Shown here: one piece after another, positions 1 through 9,964 of the stretch
Position numbering within the stretch: the first letter of the stretch is position 1
How the letters are laid out: every line of letters starts with the position of its first letter
Source of the DNA: Paludibacter sp.
Lineage (GTDB): Bacteria > Bacteroidota > Bacteroidia > Bacteroidales > Paludibacteraceae
NCBI GenBank assembly: GCA_019163375.1
Contig: JAFLKK010000008.1
Coordinates: 310,001 to 374,000, forward strand
Direction: 5' to 3'
Length of the DNA: 64,000 bases
Notes under the pieces: generated by a model
Database searches by the model: none
What the model saw: the letters and a program-made list of their open reading frames with translations, nothing else
Told to the model about the DNA's origin: nothing
Position numbers and translations under genes: made by a program

Positions 1-1293
1 GGAGTAAAAGCCATTGACTTTTCCGGTCGTGGACTAAAAAGCAAGATATCTACCTTCCTCGATTTAGGCATGGGCATAGTGGCCTGTACCAACTGCGGAC
101 AGTGCGCACTGGTTTGTCCTACCGGCGCCATTACCGAAAAAAGTGCCGTGAGCGAAGTATGGGACGCCTTGCACCATCCTGATAAAGTAGTATTGGTACA
201 AACCGCTCCTGCCGTAAGGGTCGCTATTGGCGAAGCCATGGGCATGCCCGATGGCAGTCTCGTAACCGGAAAAATGGTAGCCGGTCTGCGCCGGTTGGGG
301 TTCTCGAAAGTCTTCGATACCAACTTTGCTGCCGACCTCACCATTATTGAAGAAGGAAACGAACTGATAGATCGGATTAAAACCGGCGGCGTTTTACCCA
401 TGATCACTTCCTGCTCGCCGGGTTGGATTAAGTATATCGAACATTTTTATCCAAAATCACTCACGCATTTATCCAGTTGCAAATCACCGCAACAAATGTT
501 TGGCGCCATTGCCAAGACCTATTATGCCGAAAAAGCAGGCATCGATCCCCGCAATATAGTGGTAGTATCGGTGATGCCCTGCACCGCCAAGAAATTTGAA
601 GCCCGCCGACCCGAGATGGATGGCGCTTTTCAGTATTGGAAAGAAAAAGTGACCATGACCGACGAAGAGCACTTTTTCGATGTAGATGCCGTACTCACTA
701 CCCGCGAACTGGCGCGTATGTTCAAGGAAACAGGCATTGATTTCACACATTTGCCCGAAGAGCAGTTCGACAATCCGCTGGGAGAATCAACCGGTGCAGC
801 CGTCATCTTTGGGGCTACCGGAGGCGTTATGGAGGCTGCTTTGCGTACCGCCTACGAAGTATTTACCGGGAAAACCCTGGCGAATATCAACTTTACGGCT
901 GTACGCGGACTCACCGGCATCAAGGAAGCAGAAGTCGATTTGGAGGGTACAAAAATCAAAATAGCAGTAGCGCATACGCTGAAAAATGCAGCTATCCTAC
1001 TGGAGCAGATCGAAAATGGAACGTCGCCCTACACCTTTATCGAAGTGATGACCTGCCCCGGTGGTTGCCTGGGCGGTGGCGGACAGCCCATACCTACCAA
1101 TTACGAGATACGTAAAAAACGTGCCGAATCTATTTACTACGAAGATGCCCACAAAGGCCTCCGCAAATCGCACGAAAACCCCGAAATACTCACGCTCTAT
1201 AACGATTTTTTGATAGAACCGTTAGGTGAAAAGTCACACCACCTACTCCATACCAACTATATTGAAAGAGGAAAATATAAAAAATATAATTAA
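1..1293 (+). CDS. [FeFe] hydrogenase, catalytic subunit (5' truncated by window)
   Basis: Frame open from base 1; 4Fe-4S motif CTNCGQCALVCPTGAI; H-cluster motifs TSCSPGW, MPCTAKKFE, EVMTCPGGCLGGGGQP. Confidence 0.93.
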   Translation, partial: GVKAIDFSGRGLKSKISTFLDLGMGIVACTNCGQCALVCPTGAITEKSAVSEVWDALHHPDKVVLVQTAPAVRVAIGEAMGMPDGSLVTGKMVAGLRRLGFSKVFDTNFAADLTIIEEGNELIDRIKTGGVLPMITSCSPGWIKYIEHFYPKSLTHLSSCKSPQQMFGAIAKTYYAEKAGIDPRNIVVVSVMPCTAKKFEARRPEMDGAFQYWKEKVTMTDEEHFFDVDAVLTTRELARMFKETGIDFTHLPEEQFDNPLGESTGAAVIFGATGGVMEAALRTAYEVFTGKTLANINFTAVRGLTGIKEAEVDLEGTKIKIAVAHTLKNAAILLEQIENGTSPYTFIEVMTCPGGCLGGGGQPIPTNYEIRKKRAESIYYEDAHKGLRKSHENPEILTLYNDFLIEPLGEKSHHLLHTNYIERGKYKKYN

Positions 1294-1379
1294 AAAAACA
1301 ACTTAAATTCATCCAACTAAATCGGAGAAAGTTTTGTTACATTTGTTGTAAATTTAAATTGAGAATACTCTAAAATATC

Positions 1380-2042
1380 ATGAAACAAAACTGGTTGGAA
1401 CATCTGGAGCCACTTATGGCTCAGTATCATCATCGCAAGCATCCGCTTGATTATAAAAGTCGTTATCAACTGTTGGTAATGGTGATCCTCTCGGCGCAGG
1501 ACTCTGATAAACATATCAACGAACTGGCTCCGGCGGTATTTGCAGCCTACCCGTCGATGAACAGCCTGGCGCAAGCCACGGTTGAAGACCTGCACCAATA
1601 CATTAGCACGGTACGGAATTTTGGCAACAAAGCCAACTGGTTGGTAAAACTGGCACAACAGATTAGTGATGACGATAACATCCCCACCACTATGGCCGAG
1701 CTAACCAAGCTGCCGGGCATTGGGCGCAAATCGGCTAACGTTGTCATTCGTGAGTCGGGCAATACAGCCGAAGGCGTTATCGTCGACCTGCACGTCGTGC
1801 GCGTTGCCCCACGAATTGGGATTGCTTCGGGCACACAACCCGAGAAGATCGAGAAACAGATCATGGCCATCGTACCACAAGAGCGTTGGAACGACATCGG
1901 AATGGCTATTTCCTTTCTCGGTCGCGAGATATGCCGCCCCACCAACCCAAAGTGCGACAGTTGTGTGATGAGTGCGGTGTGCCACTTTCACAATGGAATT
2001 ACCGACAAGGAAGAAAATAGTAATGAATTAAAATTGTTTTAG
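1380..2042 (+). CDS. nth: Endonuclease III
   Basis: HhH motif LPGIGRKSANVV, catalytic VDLHVVRV, C-terminal 4Fe-4S cysteines (CRPTNPKCDSCVMSAVC). Confidence 0.93.
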   Translation: MKQNWLEHLEPLMAQYHHRKHPLDYKSRYQLLVMVILSAQDSDKHINELAPAVFAAYPSMNSLAQATVEDLHQYISTVRNFGNKANWLVKLAQQISDDDNIPTTMAELTKLPGIGRKSANVVIRESGNTAEGVIVDLHVVRVAPRIGIASGTQPEKIEKQIMAIVPQERWNDIGMAISFLGREICRPTNPKCDSCVMSAVCHFHNGITDKEENSNELKLF

Positions 2043-2156
2043 TTGTAGGTAACAAAAGAAATATCCTAAGTAATTAATAACAGCCGTAGTGTATTTGATA
2101 GATATTTTCATTAAAAATATAAAGAATATTGAATTGCACACAGTTTGTCAACGACT

Positions 2157-2351
2157 GACCTCGTCTGGTGAACCGAAAAACAAGTGAAGTTGGCGTTTGA
2201 AACTGTCCTGTTTGAGCGACGAAGGAGCGAGTTTGGACGGTTTTAGCCAACTGAGCGTAAGTTTTTCGAGTGAAGCAGGCGTAGTCTTGACTTTTTTGCT
2301 TACTTTTTGTGTCAAGACAAAAAGTAAGTCAGGGTTTGGGGCGGAAGCCCC
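2157..2351. repeat. 195-bp dispersed repeat, copy 1 (inverted relative to 48691-48886)
   Basis: Near-identical reverse complement of 48691-48886; contains hairpins actttttgtgtcaagacaaaaagt and ggggcggaagcccc. Confidence 0.9.
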
Positions 2352-2505
2352 GATAAAGTAAAATAACTTTTTCTAACTACACTACAGGTTACACTAATTC
2401 TTTTCTGCCACTTAAACCTTATCACATACGAATTTATACAACAAATACACTTACCTTTGTAGTCAAATCCTCCATACGAGCATTTTAAACTAAATTGGAA
2501 CAAAC

Positions 2506-3897
2506 ATGACTTTTACAGACTTAGGAATTAACGATAATATAGTTCAGGCACTTCAGGAAAACAGAATCACAGAACCTACCGACATTCAGCTTCAGGCCAT
2601 TCCGCATATACTCACTTCGGAACAAGACCTGGTGGCCATAGCGCAAACCGGGACAGGTAAAACGGCTGCCTTTTGCTTGCCTATTCTCCAAACCATCGAT
2701 CCTAAATTAGCAAAAATACAAGCACTGGTATTGGTTCCAACGCGCGAGCTCGGGCAACAGGTGGCGCGTGAATTCTTTCTTTTCTCCAAACACATGCCAC
2801 GCGTATTTGCCGAAGCGGTGTATGGTGGTACTCCTATCGAAGATCAAATTCAGAAATTAAAACGTGCCACACATGTGGTGGTAGCTACTCCCGGCCGTTT
2901 GCTAGATTTGTTGGATCGGAACGCACTAAGCCTTCAGGATTTGAAGTATCTGGTACTGGACGAGGCAGACGAAATGATCAACATGGGCTTTAAATCCGAA
3001 ATCGATCAGATTTTGGAGTCTTGTAAGCGCGATATTACCAGCATGTTGTTTACAGCTACTATGCCTAACGACGTAAAACAACTGGTACGTGAATATCTGC
3101 GTCCGAATGCTGTAGAGATCAGAATTAATGCCGAAGAGTTTGTCAATCAAAAAATTGATCATCAATATATTATATACAAACAAGGTTATAAGCTCGATTA
3201 TTTAAAAGCATATTTATCGCAACGACTCGATCAACGTGGCATCATGTTTTGTAGAACAAAAGTAGCAGCTAAAAAACTGGCCAAACAATTGGCCGGCTTT
3301 GAAGTAGTTGCTGATGCCTTGCACGGCAACTTAAATCAGGAAATGCGTGATAAAGTAATGCGTGGCTTCAAAAAGGGTAGAATCAACCTGCTGGTAGCTA
3401 CAGATATTGCTGCCAGAGGAATCGACGTGAAGGATCTGGATTATATTATCCATTATCATTTACCCGAAAAAACAGAGCAGTACACCCACCGAAGCGGCAG
3501 AACGGCTCGTGCAGGCAAATCGGGAAATTCAGTATGTCTGGTCAAAACAGAAGATATGCCCGAAATCAAAAATCTGGAGTCGGAACTTAAGATTCAGTTT
3601 TCGGCTTTAAACATCGAGCCCAAACCCGAACGTCCAAGTGCTCCGGTAACTATTTATATGAATATTGGTTTTGGACAAGGTTTTACGAAGGGCAATGTCT
3701 CCGATTTCTTAGTGGAAGAAGCAGGACTTAATCTCTCGGACATAAAAAATGTGGTGGTGGAAGACAATCGCTCTTACTTTGACATTCCACAAAAATACCA
3801 GCAACAGGTTTTCCTAAATCTGAAAGGGTTTAAACTGGCTCACCGGAATCTGAAATTCACCTTGGACGGTGCAAATAGTAAACGAAACATTTACTAA
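2506..3897 (+). CDS. DEAD-box ATP-dependent RNA helicase
   Basis: AQTGTGKT, PTRELGQQ, VATPGR, DEAD, SAT-like TAT, ARGIDV, HRSGRTARAG; C-terminal DbpA/CsdA-like RNA-binding region. Confidence 0.93.
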   Translation: MTFTDLGINDNIVQALQENRITEPTDIQLQAIPHILTSEQDLVAIAQTGTGKTAAFCLPILQTIDPKLAKIQALVLVPTRELGQQVAREFFLFSKHMPRVFAEAVYGGTPIEDQIQKLKRATHVVVATPGRLLDLLDRNALSLQDLKYLVLDEADEMINMGFKSEIDQILESCKRDITSMLFTATMPNDVKQLVREYLRPNAVEIRINAEEFVNQKIDHQYIIYKQGYKLDYLKAYLSQRLDQRGIMFCRTKVAAKKLAKQLAGFEVVADALHGNLNQEMRDKVMRGFKKGRINLLVATDIAARGIDVKDLDYIIHYHLPEKTEQYTHRSGRTARAGKSGNSVCLVKTEDMPEIKNLESELKIQFSALNIEPKPERPSAPVTIYMNIGFGQGFTKGNVSDFLVEEAGLNLSDIKNVVVEDNRSYFDIPQKYQQQVFLNLKGFKLAHRNLKFTLDGANSKRNIY

Positions 3898-3898
3898 C

Positions 3899-4300
3899 GT
3901 GAAACCGGCTCGCAATCGAATCGTCTATCTCATTTCCGTAGCTATAGTTATGGTATTGGGACTTTCGTCGAGAAAATACGCCTGTTATCTGCCCGAATAT
4001 ATCAACACCTACCTTGGCGATGCACTGTGGGCGGTTATGATCTATCTCTTCGCCGCACTGCTATTAAACGACCGTAAACCGTCGCTAATAGCGTTACTCA
4101 GCTTGTTATTTTGCTACCTCATTGAAATAAGTCAACTCTATCACGCCCCATGGATTGATGCTATCAGAAACACCCGTTTAGGAGGTTTAGTATTGGGATT
4201 TGGATTTCTGTGGACGGATATAATTGCCTACACGATGGGGATTGGTGTTATGCTGGCAATTGAAAGCGTATATTTTTGGTCAAAAGAAAAGAAAGAGTAA
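3899..4300 (+). CDS. DUF2809-like membrane protein
   Basis: ORF 3869-4300; hydrophobic, RKYACYLPEYINTYLGDALWAVMIYLF and RNTRLGGLVLGFGFLWTDIIAY pattern; a GTG at 3899 avoids the overlap with the helicase. Confidence 0.65.
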   Translation: MKPARNRIVYLISVAIVMVLGLSSRKYACYLPEYINTYLGDALWAVMIYLFAALLLNDRKPSLIALLSLLFCYLIEISQLYHAPWIDAIRNTRLGGLVLGFGFLWTDIIAYTMGIGVMLAIESVYFWSKEKKE

Positions 4301-4349
4301 TATCGGATGAGTTCGAGAATATGTAACCTACATCCGCTGTCAAATAGAA

Positions 4350-4448
4350 CAAATGGTTCGGTGCGCTGCACCTTAAATTGAGGGACAGCGTCCCGAACCA
4401 TTTGTAGTATATTATAAAAGAAAGTTACAAAGGTGCAGCGCACCGACC
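4350..4448. repeat. Nested palindromic intergenic repeat related to the core of the 46830-47130 element
   Basis: ggttcggtgcgctgcacctt / aaggtgcagcgcaccgacc inverted arms; shares gaaccatttgtag...ataaaag...aaggtgc with 47001-47045. Confidence 0.75.
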
Positions 4449-4566
4449 CAAGGTTGAAACAAGTAACCGATCTGTTTGTAATACAATTGTTTTTCTACAT
4501 TTTACATGCAATTATTACACTCATACCACACTTTCCCTCAACAAATCTTCAATCTATTGCACAAAA

Positions 4567-4596
4567 AAACCTCTTGAATAACTTCAAGAGGTTTTT
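4567..4596 (-). terminator. Rho-independent-type terminator downstream of tsf
   Basis: aacctcttgaataacttcaagaggttttt hairpin with flanking A/T runs on both sides. Confidence 0.7.
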
Positions 4597-4626
4597 AAAT
4601 TTTATATCAATCAGTAAAGTTGAATC

Positions 4627-5625
4627 TTATTCTTGATTCAAAGTTACACGTTTGAAACCAACACAAGTTAACTGTTTTTTCACAAGCAGTTCTTTTACTG
4701 TTATTTTTCCAGCTTCTTCACCGCCACCTTCATATTTTTGTTCTAAAAGGGTATATTCTTTGTAGAATTTAGCCATACGTCCGGCAGCAATACTGTTTAC
4801 TTTCTGTTCTGGTAAAGTTGCAGATTTCTCTGCAGTAACTGTTGCTCTAATTTCGCGGGCTTTTGCAGCTTCCTCAGCAGTAATCCAGCCCTTAGCCATG
4901 TTTGATTCAATGTGGTTTTCGCTATCAACGTGAGCAGGATTGATGCCCGCTTTTTTTATCGCGACTTCAACTTCCTTTGCAACAAGTTCGCTTTTGGTTT
5001 TTTCGATAGCCACTGCAAGCTCGTTATCTTTTACTTTTTGAGGCACTTCGGATTCATCAATAGCCACAGGCGCCATTGCTGCAATATGCATCGCCATGCC
5101 ACGTAAGGTTTCGTTTTGGGCGTTTTCTTGAGCAACTGCCACCAATGTAGCAAGTTTGTTTCCCGGGTGAATATAAGCAGCAGTAGTACCACCCTGAACG
5201 AATTCGTAGTAGTCCAATTCCATTTTTTCACCAGTAATACCTGAACGATCAAGAATTACATCTGAAATAACGCGACCATCAATCGTCAAAGCTTTAAGTT
5301 CTTCGATTGTAGCTGGTTTTGTAGCCATGGCTACGTCAAGAATTGATCTAGTCAAAGCTACGAAATCTGCATTGATAGCTACGAAATCTGTTTCACATTT
5401 CAATGCTAATACAGCTGCAAATCCACCTTCAGCTTTAGCCAAAACGCAACCTTCAGAAGCTTCACGGTCGCTACGTTTTGATGCTGTAGCCTGACCTTTT
5501 TTACGAATAATTTCAACTGCTTTGTCAAAATCGCTATTGGCTTCAGTGAGTGCATTTTTGCAATCCATCATACCAGCACCAGTCATGGTACGCAATTTTG
5601 AAATTTCTGCCATTGTTACTGCCAT
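4627..5625 (-). CDS. tsf: Elongation factor Ts
   Basis: ISKLRTMTGAGMMDCKNALTEANSDFDKAVEIIRKKG N-terminus; adjacent to rpsB. Confidence 0.96.
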   Translation of the reverse strand: MAVTMAEISKLRTMTGAGMMDCKNALTEANSDFDKAVEIIRKKGQATASKRSDREASEGCVLAKAEGGFAAVLALKCETDFVAINADFVALTRSILDVAMATKPATIEELKALTIDGRVISDVILDRSGITGEKMELDYYEFVQGGTTAAYIHPGNKLATLVAVAQENAQNETLRGMAMHIAAMAPVAIDESEVPQKVKDNELAVAIEKTKSELVAKEVEVAIKKAGINPAHVDSENHIESNMAKGWITAEEAAKAREIRATVTAEKSATLPEQKVNSIAAGRMAKFYKEYTLLEQKYEGGGEEAGKITVKELLVKKQLTCVGFKRVTLNQE

Positions 5626-5852
5626 AATTATAAGTATTTTACGACTCTCTGTCCTTAATAAAAATAAGAGAGCTGTGAGTTATTAATATATTTGATATGT
5701 TTCTTCTTTGAAAGAATATTGAAAGACAAGAAAAAACGAGTTACAAGCTACAATAATTCATAACAGGTAACTCGTTTAAAAATATATAATCGTCAATTCT
5801 TGGTGAACCAAGCGGCTAAAACCGAGCGGTCACTGACAACTTTCAATTAATC

Positions 5853-6686
5853 TTATTCTTCTTCTTTGACGAATTTTTTGATCACGTTAGCGTTCAAAGC
5901 ATCATCATCTTCTTTTTGAGTTCTTGGTTTTTTAGTAATTCTTGACTTTTTGTCTTTTGAAACAGGAGCTTCAGCAGCTTCAGTATCAATTTTTTCTACT
6001 TTGCGTTCTTCCAAACCTTCTTGGATAGCAGCAACCATAGCGCCTAAAATTACGTCAACCGATTTTGTTGCGTCATCATTTGCAGGAATTACGAAATCAA
6101 TTCCGTTAGGATTTGAGTTAGTGTCCACGATTCCGAAAACCGGAATACCCAAACGTTGAGCTTCTAATACGGCAATGTGTTCTTTCATCACGTCTACAAT
6201 AAAAAGTGCTGAAGGAAGACGAGTCAAATCAGCGATAGAACCTAAGTTCTTTTCTAATTTCTCGCGTTGACGAGTAATTTGAAGTTTTTCGCGTTTTGAA
6301 ATATTTTCGAATGTACCATCAGTCGCCATTTTGTCGATAGTGGTCATTTTTTTAACGGCTTTACGAATAGTAGGGAAGTTAGTTAACATACCACCGGCCC
6401 AACGCTCAGTAATGTATGGCATTCCAACAGCTAATGCTTTTTCTGAAACTACATCTTTAGCTTGTTTTTTAGTTGCAACGAAAAGGATTTTACGTCCTGA
6501 TTTTGCAATTTGTTTCAATGCTGCTGCAGCTTCGTCAATTTTCACTACTGTTTTGTGCAAATCGATAATGTGAATATCGTTACGCTCCATGAAAATGTAA
6601 GGAGCCATTGCTGGATTCCATTTACGTTTCAAGTGACCAAAGTGGCAACCTGCTTCTAATAATTCGTCAAAATTTGTTCTAGACAT
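5853..6686 (-). CDS. rpsB: 30S ribosomal protein S2
   Basis: LLEAGCHFGHLKRKWNPAMAPYIF, FVATKKQAKD, RWAGGMLTNF. Confidence 0.97.
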   Translation of the reverse strand: MSRTNFDELLEAGCHFGHLKRKWNPAMAPYIFMERNDIHIIDLHKTVVKIDEAAAALKQIAKSGRKILFVATKKQAKDVVSEKALAVGMPYITERWAGGMLTNFPTIRKAVKKMTTIDKMATDGTFENISKREKLQITRQREKLEKNLGSIADLTRLPSALFIVDVMKEHIAVLEAQRLGIPVFGIVDTNSNPNGIDFVIPANDDATKSVDVILGAMVAAIQEGLEERKVEKIDTEAAEAPVSKDKKSRITKKPRTQKEDDDALNANVIKKFVKEEE

Positions 6687-6874
6687 TTTTTTTGTTTAAA
6701 AAGTTGTTTACATTCTGTTTAACTCAATTGCCAAGTAGCCTTTAATTTTACTCAGAGTCTCGACAATTTAGATACTAAACCAAAACCATCTACTATTCAT
6801 CCATTTACTATTTACGATAGGCTTACGCGCATTGCAAAATAGTAAATGGTAAATGATAGAATGGTAAATAAATA

Positions 6875-7261
6875 TTAACGTTTCGAGAATTGGAATCTCT
6901 TACGTGCTTTTGGTTGACCTGGTTTTTTACGCTCAACACCACGAGGGTCACGAGTCATAAATCCTTCAACTTTAAGTGCTGGTTTGTCCTCTGGGTTCAT
7001 TTTCACCAACGCACGAGCAATTGCTAAACGCAAAGCACCCGCTTGTCCGTTAAATCCACCACCATTTAGATTTACTTTAATATCGTATTTTTCAGTCACT
7101 CCCAATTTGGTAAGAGGTTGTTTAACCACAAATTGTAATAATGGTGACGGAAAGTAAACGTTTATATCGCGTTTATTAATGGTAATTTGTCCAGTTCCTT
7201 CGCTCACGAAAACACGAGCAACAGCCGCTTTTCTTCTTCCTAAGGCATTTATTACTTCCAT
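6875..7261 (-). CDS. rpsI: 30S ribosomal protein S9
   Basis: GRRKAAVARVF... KKPGQPKARKRFQFSKR C-terminus. Confidence 0.97.
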   Translation of the reverse strand: MEVINALGRRKAAVARVFVSEGTGQITINKRDINVYFPSPLLQFVVKQPLTKLGVTEKYDIKVNLNGGGFNGQAGALRLAIARALVKMNPEDKPALKVEGFMTRDPRGVERKKPGQPKARKRFQFSKR

Positions 7262-7266
7262 ACTGA

Positions 7267-7722
7267 TTATTTAAGTGAGTTTAAATCTAATTGTTTTGGT
7301 TGTTGAGCTTGCATATTGTGTTCCGCACCTGGGAATACATACAAATTGCCCAAAAGTTTGTCTCCAAGACGGTTTTTAGGTAACATACCTTTCACCACTT
7401 TCTTGATAAGTTTTTCAGAACTTTTTTCCATCAATTTAGCTGGTGTAATTTCACGTTGTCCACCTGGATAGCCTGTGTGGCTTAGATAGATGCGATCGTT
7501 CCATTTGTTACCGGTTAATTGTACTTTTTCTGCATTGATAATAATCACATTATCTCCACAGTCTACGTGAGGAGTGAAACTTGGTTTGTATTTTCCGCGC
7601 AAAAGTTTTGCAACTTTTGAACCCATACGTCCCAATACCAAATCGGTAGCATCCACAACTACCCATTCTTTCTGCACCGTTGCTTTGTTGGCAGAAATGG
7701 TTTTATAACTTAACGTATCCAC
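7267..7722 (-). CDS. rplM: 50S ribosomal protein L13
   Basis: WVVVDATDLVLGRMGSKVAKLLRGKYKPSFTPHVDCGD. Confidence 0.97.
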   Translation of the reverse strand: MDTLSYKTISANKATVQKEWVVVDATDLVLGRMGSKVAKLLRGKYKPSFTPHVDCGDNVIIINAEKVQLTGNKWNDRIYLSHTGYPGGQREITPAKLMEKSSEKLIKKVVKGMLPKNRLGDKLLGNLYVFPGAEHNMQAQQPKQLDLNSLK

Positions 7723-8117
7723 TTGTTTAAAATGTTTTTGATTAATAATTGAGCCATTTTATTTGCTTCAATCGTATTTTGGAAGAGGCTAATCGGCACA
7801 AAATAGGATATTTACACACAACAAAACTGACCATTACACTGTGATAATAAACGGACTGCAAAAATACTGTTTTTCTTTGGATTACCAAACAATTAAGCAT
7901 CTTTTTTTCGCATAGATATTTTCAGCGGAAAATAGGGAGTAAATTCCTCAAAAAAAAGTGCAAAATGGTGTAGCATTTATCATTATGAATCCTTAGATTT
8001 GCACATTATTAATTTTGACCGGACAATTGATGAAAATTCCTTCGATGGGGTGTTTTCAACTTTATTCTACGACGAAATACTGTTTCTTGTCAAACTGTAA
8101 CAACTAACACATCTGCA

Positions 8118-9200
8118 TTGAAAAAAATATTTAAAGAAAAACCGTCACTTAGCATACAATATAAAACCAGTTTTTTACTTGTCTTAGTTGTTGCACTCGT
8201 CGCTTTCCTCACGCAGAAAGTAATTGGCTACATAGGCACTGCACTGTTACTGCTGGTTGTAGTGTCGTTACTGGCAATAACATTCGAAATTATGCCCGTA
8301 CTGCTTTCAGCCATCTTAAGCGCATTGGTACTTAATTTCTTCTTTATACCCCCACTCTACACTTTTCATATTGACAATTCGGAAGATATACTCCTTTTTC
8401 TAATGTTTATCGTTATAGCATTGATAAATGCAGTACTCACAAACAAGATTCGAAAAGCCGAAAAAACAGCCAGAGATAAAGAAGAGAAGGAAAACTCAAT
8501 CAGACTGTACAACACACTTTTAAACTCACTGTCGCACGAACTGAGAACGCCCATCTCCACCATTCTGGGAGCTGTAGACATTATAAAGGAGAACAGGGAC
8601 AAACTGAGCGCAAAACAACGCGACGAATTATTAACCGAAATTGGCACGGCGAGTATCCGACTCAATCATCAGGTCGACAACCTACTCAACATGAACCGAC
8701 TTGAAACGGGAATGCTGAAACTGAAACTCGATTGGTGCGATATAAATGAATTAATTTATTCTGTCATTCAGAAGCTTGATCTGACTACTAAAAAGAACAA
8801 CCTGAAATTTAAAGACAATGATCAGTTACCGCTGATAAAGCTCGACAGCGGATTGATGGAGCACGTATTCTACAATATACTGAACAATGCTATCCTTTAT
8901 ACGCCCGAATATTCAACCATAACGATTGATGTTTCCTACAATGATGGTACACTCATAATTGTAATCTTTGATGACGGCAATGGTTTTCCTGAGTCTGAAA
9001 TTCCGTTTTTGTTTGAAAAATTTTACCGCCTGCCGAACACCAAAACGGGTGGTAGCGGCTTGGGATTATCCATATCAAAAGGCTATATAGAAGCACATAA
9101 CGGCACCATTGTTGCCGAAAATAACATACCAATAGGCGCTAAATTCAGTATAAATATACCTGTTGAAAGTTCATTTATAAATAATCTGAAGAATGAATAA
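8118..9200 (+). CDS. KdpD-like sensor histidine kinase (DUF4118 membrane module plus kinase; lacks the N-terminal KdpD/USP region)
   Basis: Four-TM DUF4118-like N-terminus; SHELRTPISTILGAVD H-box, N-box, GSGLGLSISKGYIEAHNG; TTG start. Confidence 0.85.
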   Translation: MKKIFKEKPSLSIQYKTSFLLVLVVALVAFLTQKVIGYIGTALLLLVVVSLLAITFEIMPVLLSAILSALVLNFFFIPPLYTFHIDNSEDILLFLMFIVIALINAVLTNKIRKAEKTARDKEEKENSIRLYNTLLNSLSHELRTPISTILGAVDIIKENRDKLSAKQRDELLTEIGTASIRLNHQVDNLLNMNRLETGMLKLKLDWCDINELIYSVIQKLDLTTKKNNLKFKDNDQLPLIKLDSGLMEHVFYNILNNAILYTPEYSTITIDVSYNDGTLIIVIFDDGNGFPESEIPFLFEKFYRLPNTKTGGSGLGLSISKGYIEAHNGTIVAENNIPIGAKFSINIPVESSFINNLKNE

Positions 9201-9870
9201 TCCTGAGATTTTAATTATCGACGACGAACCACAAATACGCAAACTTCTGGAAATCACTCTAGAAAGCAACGATTACAGAGTTTGGCAAGCTGCCACAGGC
9301 AAGGAAGGCATTTTAATGGCTGCCAACCACACGCCCGAACTGATTCTACTCGATCTTGGATTGCCCGACAAAAGCGGACACGAGGTATTGAAGGAATTGA
9401 GGACGTGGTACAATAAATCGATCATTATCCTTTCGGTGCAAAACACCGAAAATGACATTATTACAGCACTGGACAATGGCGCTACCGACTATCTGACCAA
9501 ACCATTCCGCACGGGCGAACTGCTGGCCCGCATTCGATCTTCGATACGCAGACACATGTCGGAAGAAAACAACAGCTTGATAACATGCGGCGAATTGCAA
9601 ATAGACCTGGTAGCCAGAATCGTAAAACAAAACGACGAAATCGTAAAACTGACTTCGACCGAATACAACTTAATGGCATTGTTTGCTAAAAACGAAGGAC
9701 GCGTACTAACACATCAATTTATTTTGCGCGAAATATGGGGTTTCAACTATCAAACCGAGACACAATATTTACGCGTCTTTATAGGCACACTTCGGAAGAA
9801 AATTGAGCTAATACCCAATCAACCAAAACATATCATTACCGAAAATGGTGTTGGATATCGTTTTACCTAA
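9193..9870 (+). CDS. KdpE-like OmpR-family response regulator
   Basis: DDEPQIRKLLEITL, LLDLGLPDKSG, DYLTKPF, winged-helix output YLRVFIGTLRKKIE; overlaps the kinase gene by 8 nt. Confidence 0.9.
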   Translation: MNNPEILIIDDEPQIRKLLEITLESNDYRVWQAATGKEGILMAANHTPELILLDLGLPDKSGHEVLKELRTWYNKSIIILSVQNTENDIITALDNGATDYLTKPFRTGELLARIRSSIRRHMSEENNSLITCGELQIDLVARIVKQNDEIVKLTSTEYNLMALFAKNEGRVLTHQFILREIWGFNYQTETQYLRVFIGTLRKKIELIPNQPKHIITENGVGYRFT

Positions 9871-9964
9871 TCAATCTTTATAAAATCTTTATACATCGCA
9901 CCAATTATTTTACTTTTTGCCAATATCCTTGTAGCTACTTTTGCCGCATAAAAATATAGCAAAA

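Noticed and set aside
421-441. TSCSPGW in place of the textbook TSCCPxW H-cluster motif of the [FeFe] hydrogenase
   Set aside because: A C/S alternation at this position is a known natural variant, and the remaining motifs are intact; not evidence of a novel enzyme.
2312-2503. 63-aa ORF overlapping the 195-bp repeat
   Set aside because: Runs out of the repeat into unique sequence, is not present as a matching ORF in the second copy, and has no domain signal.
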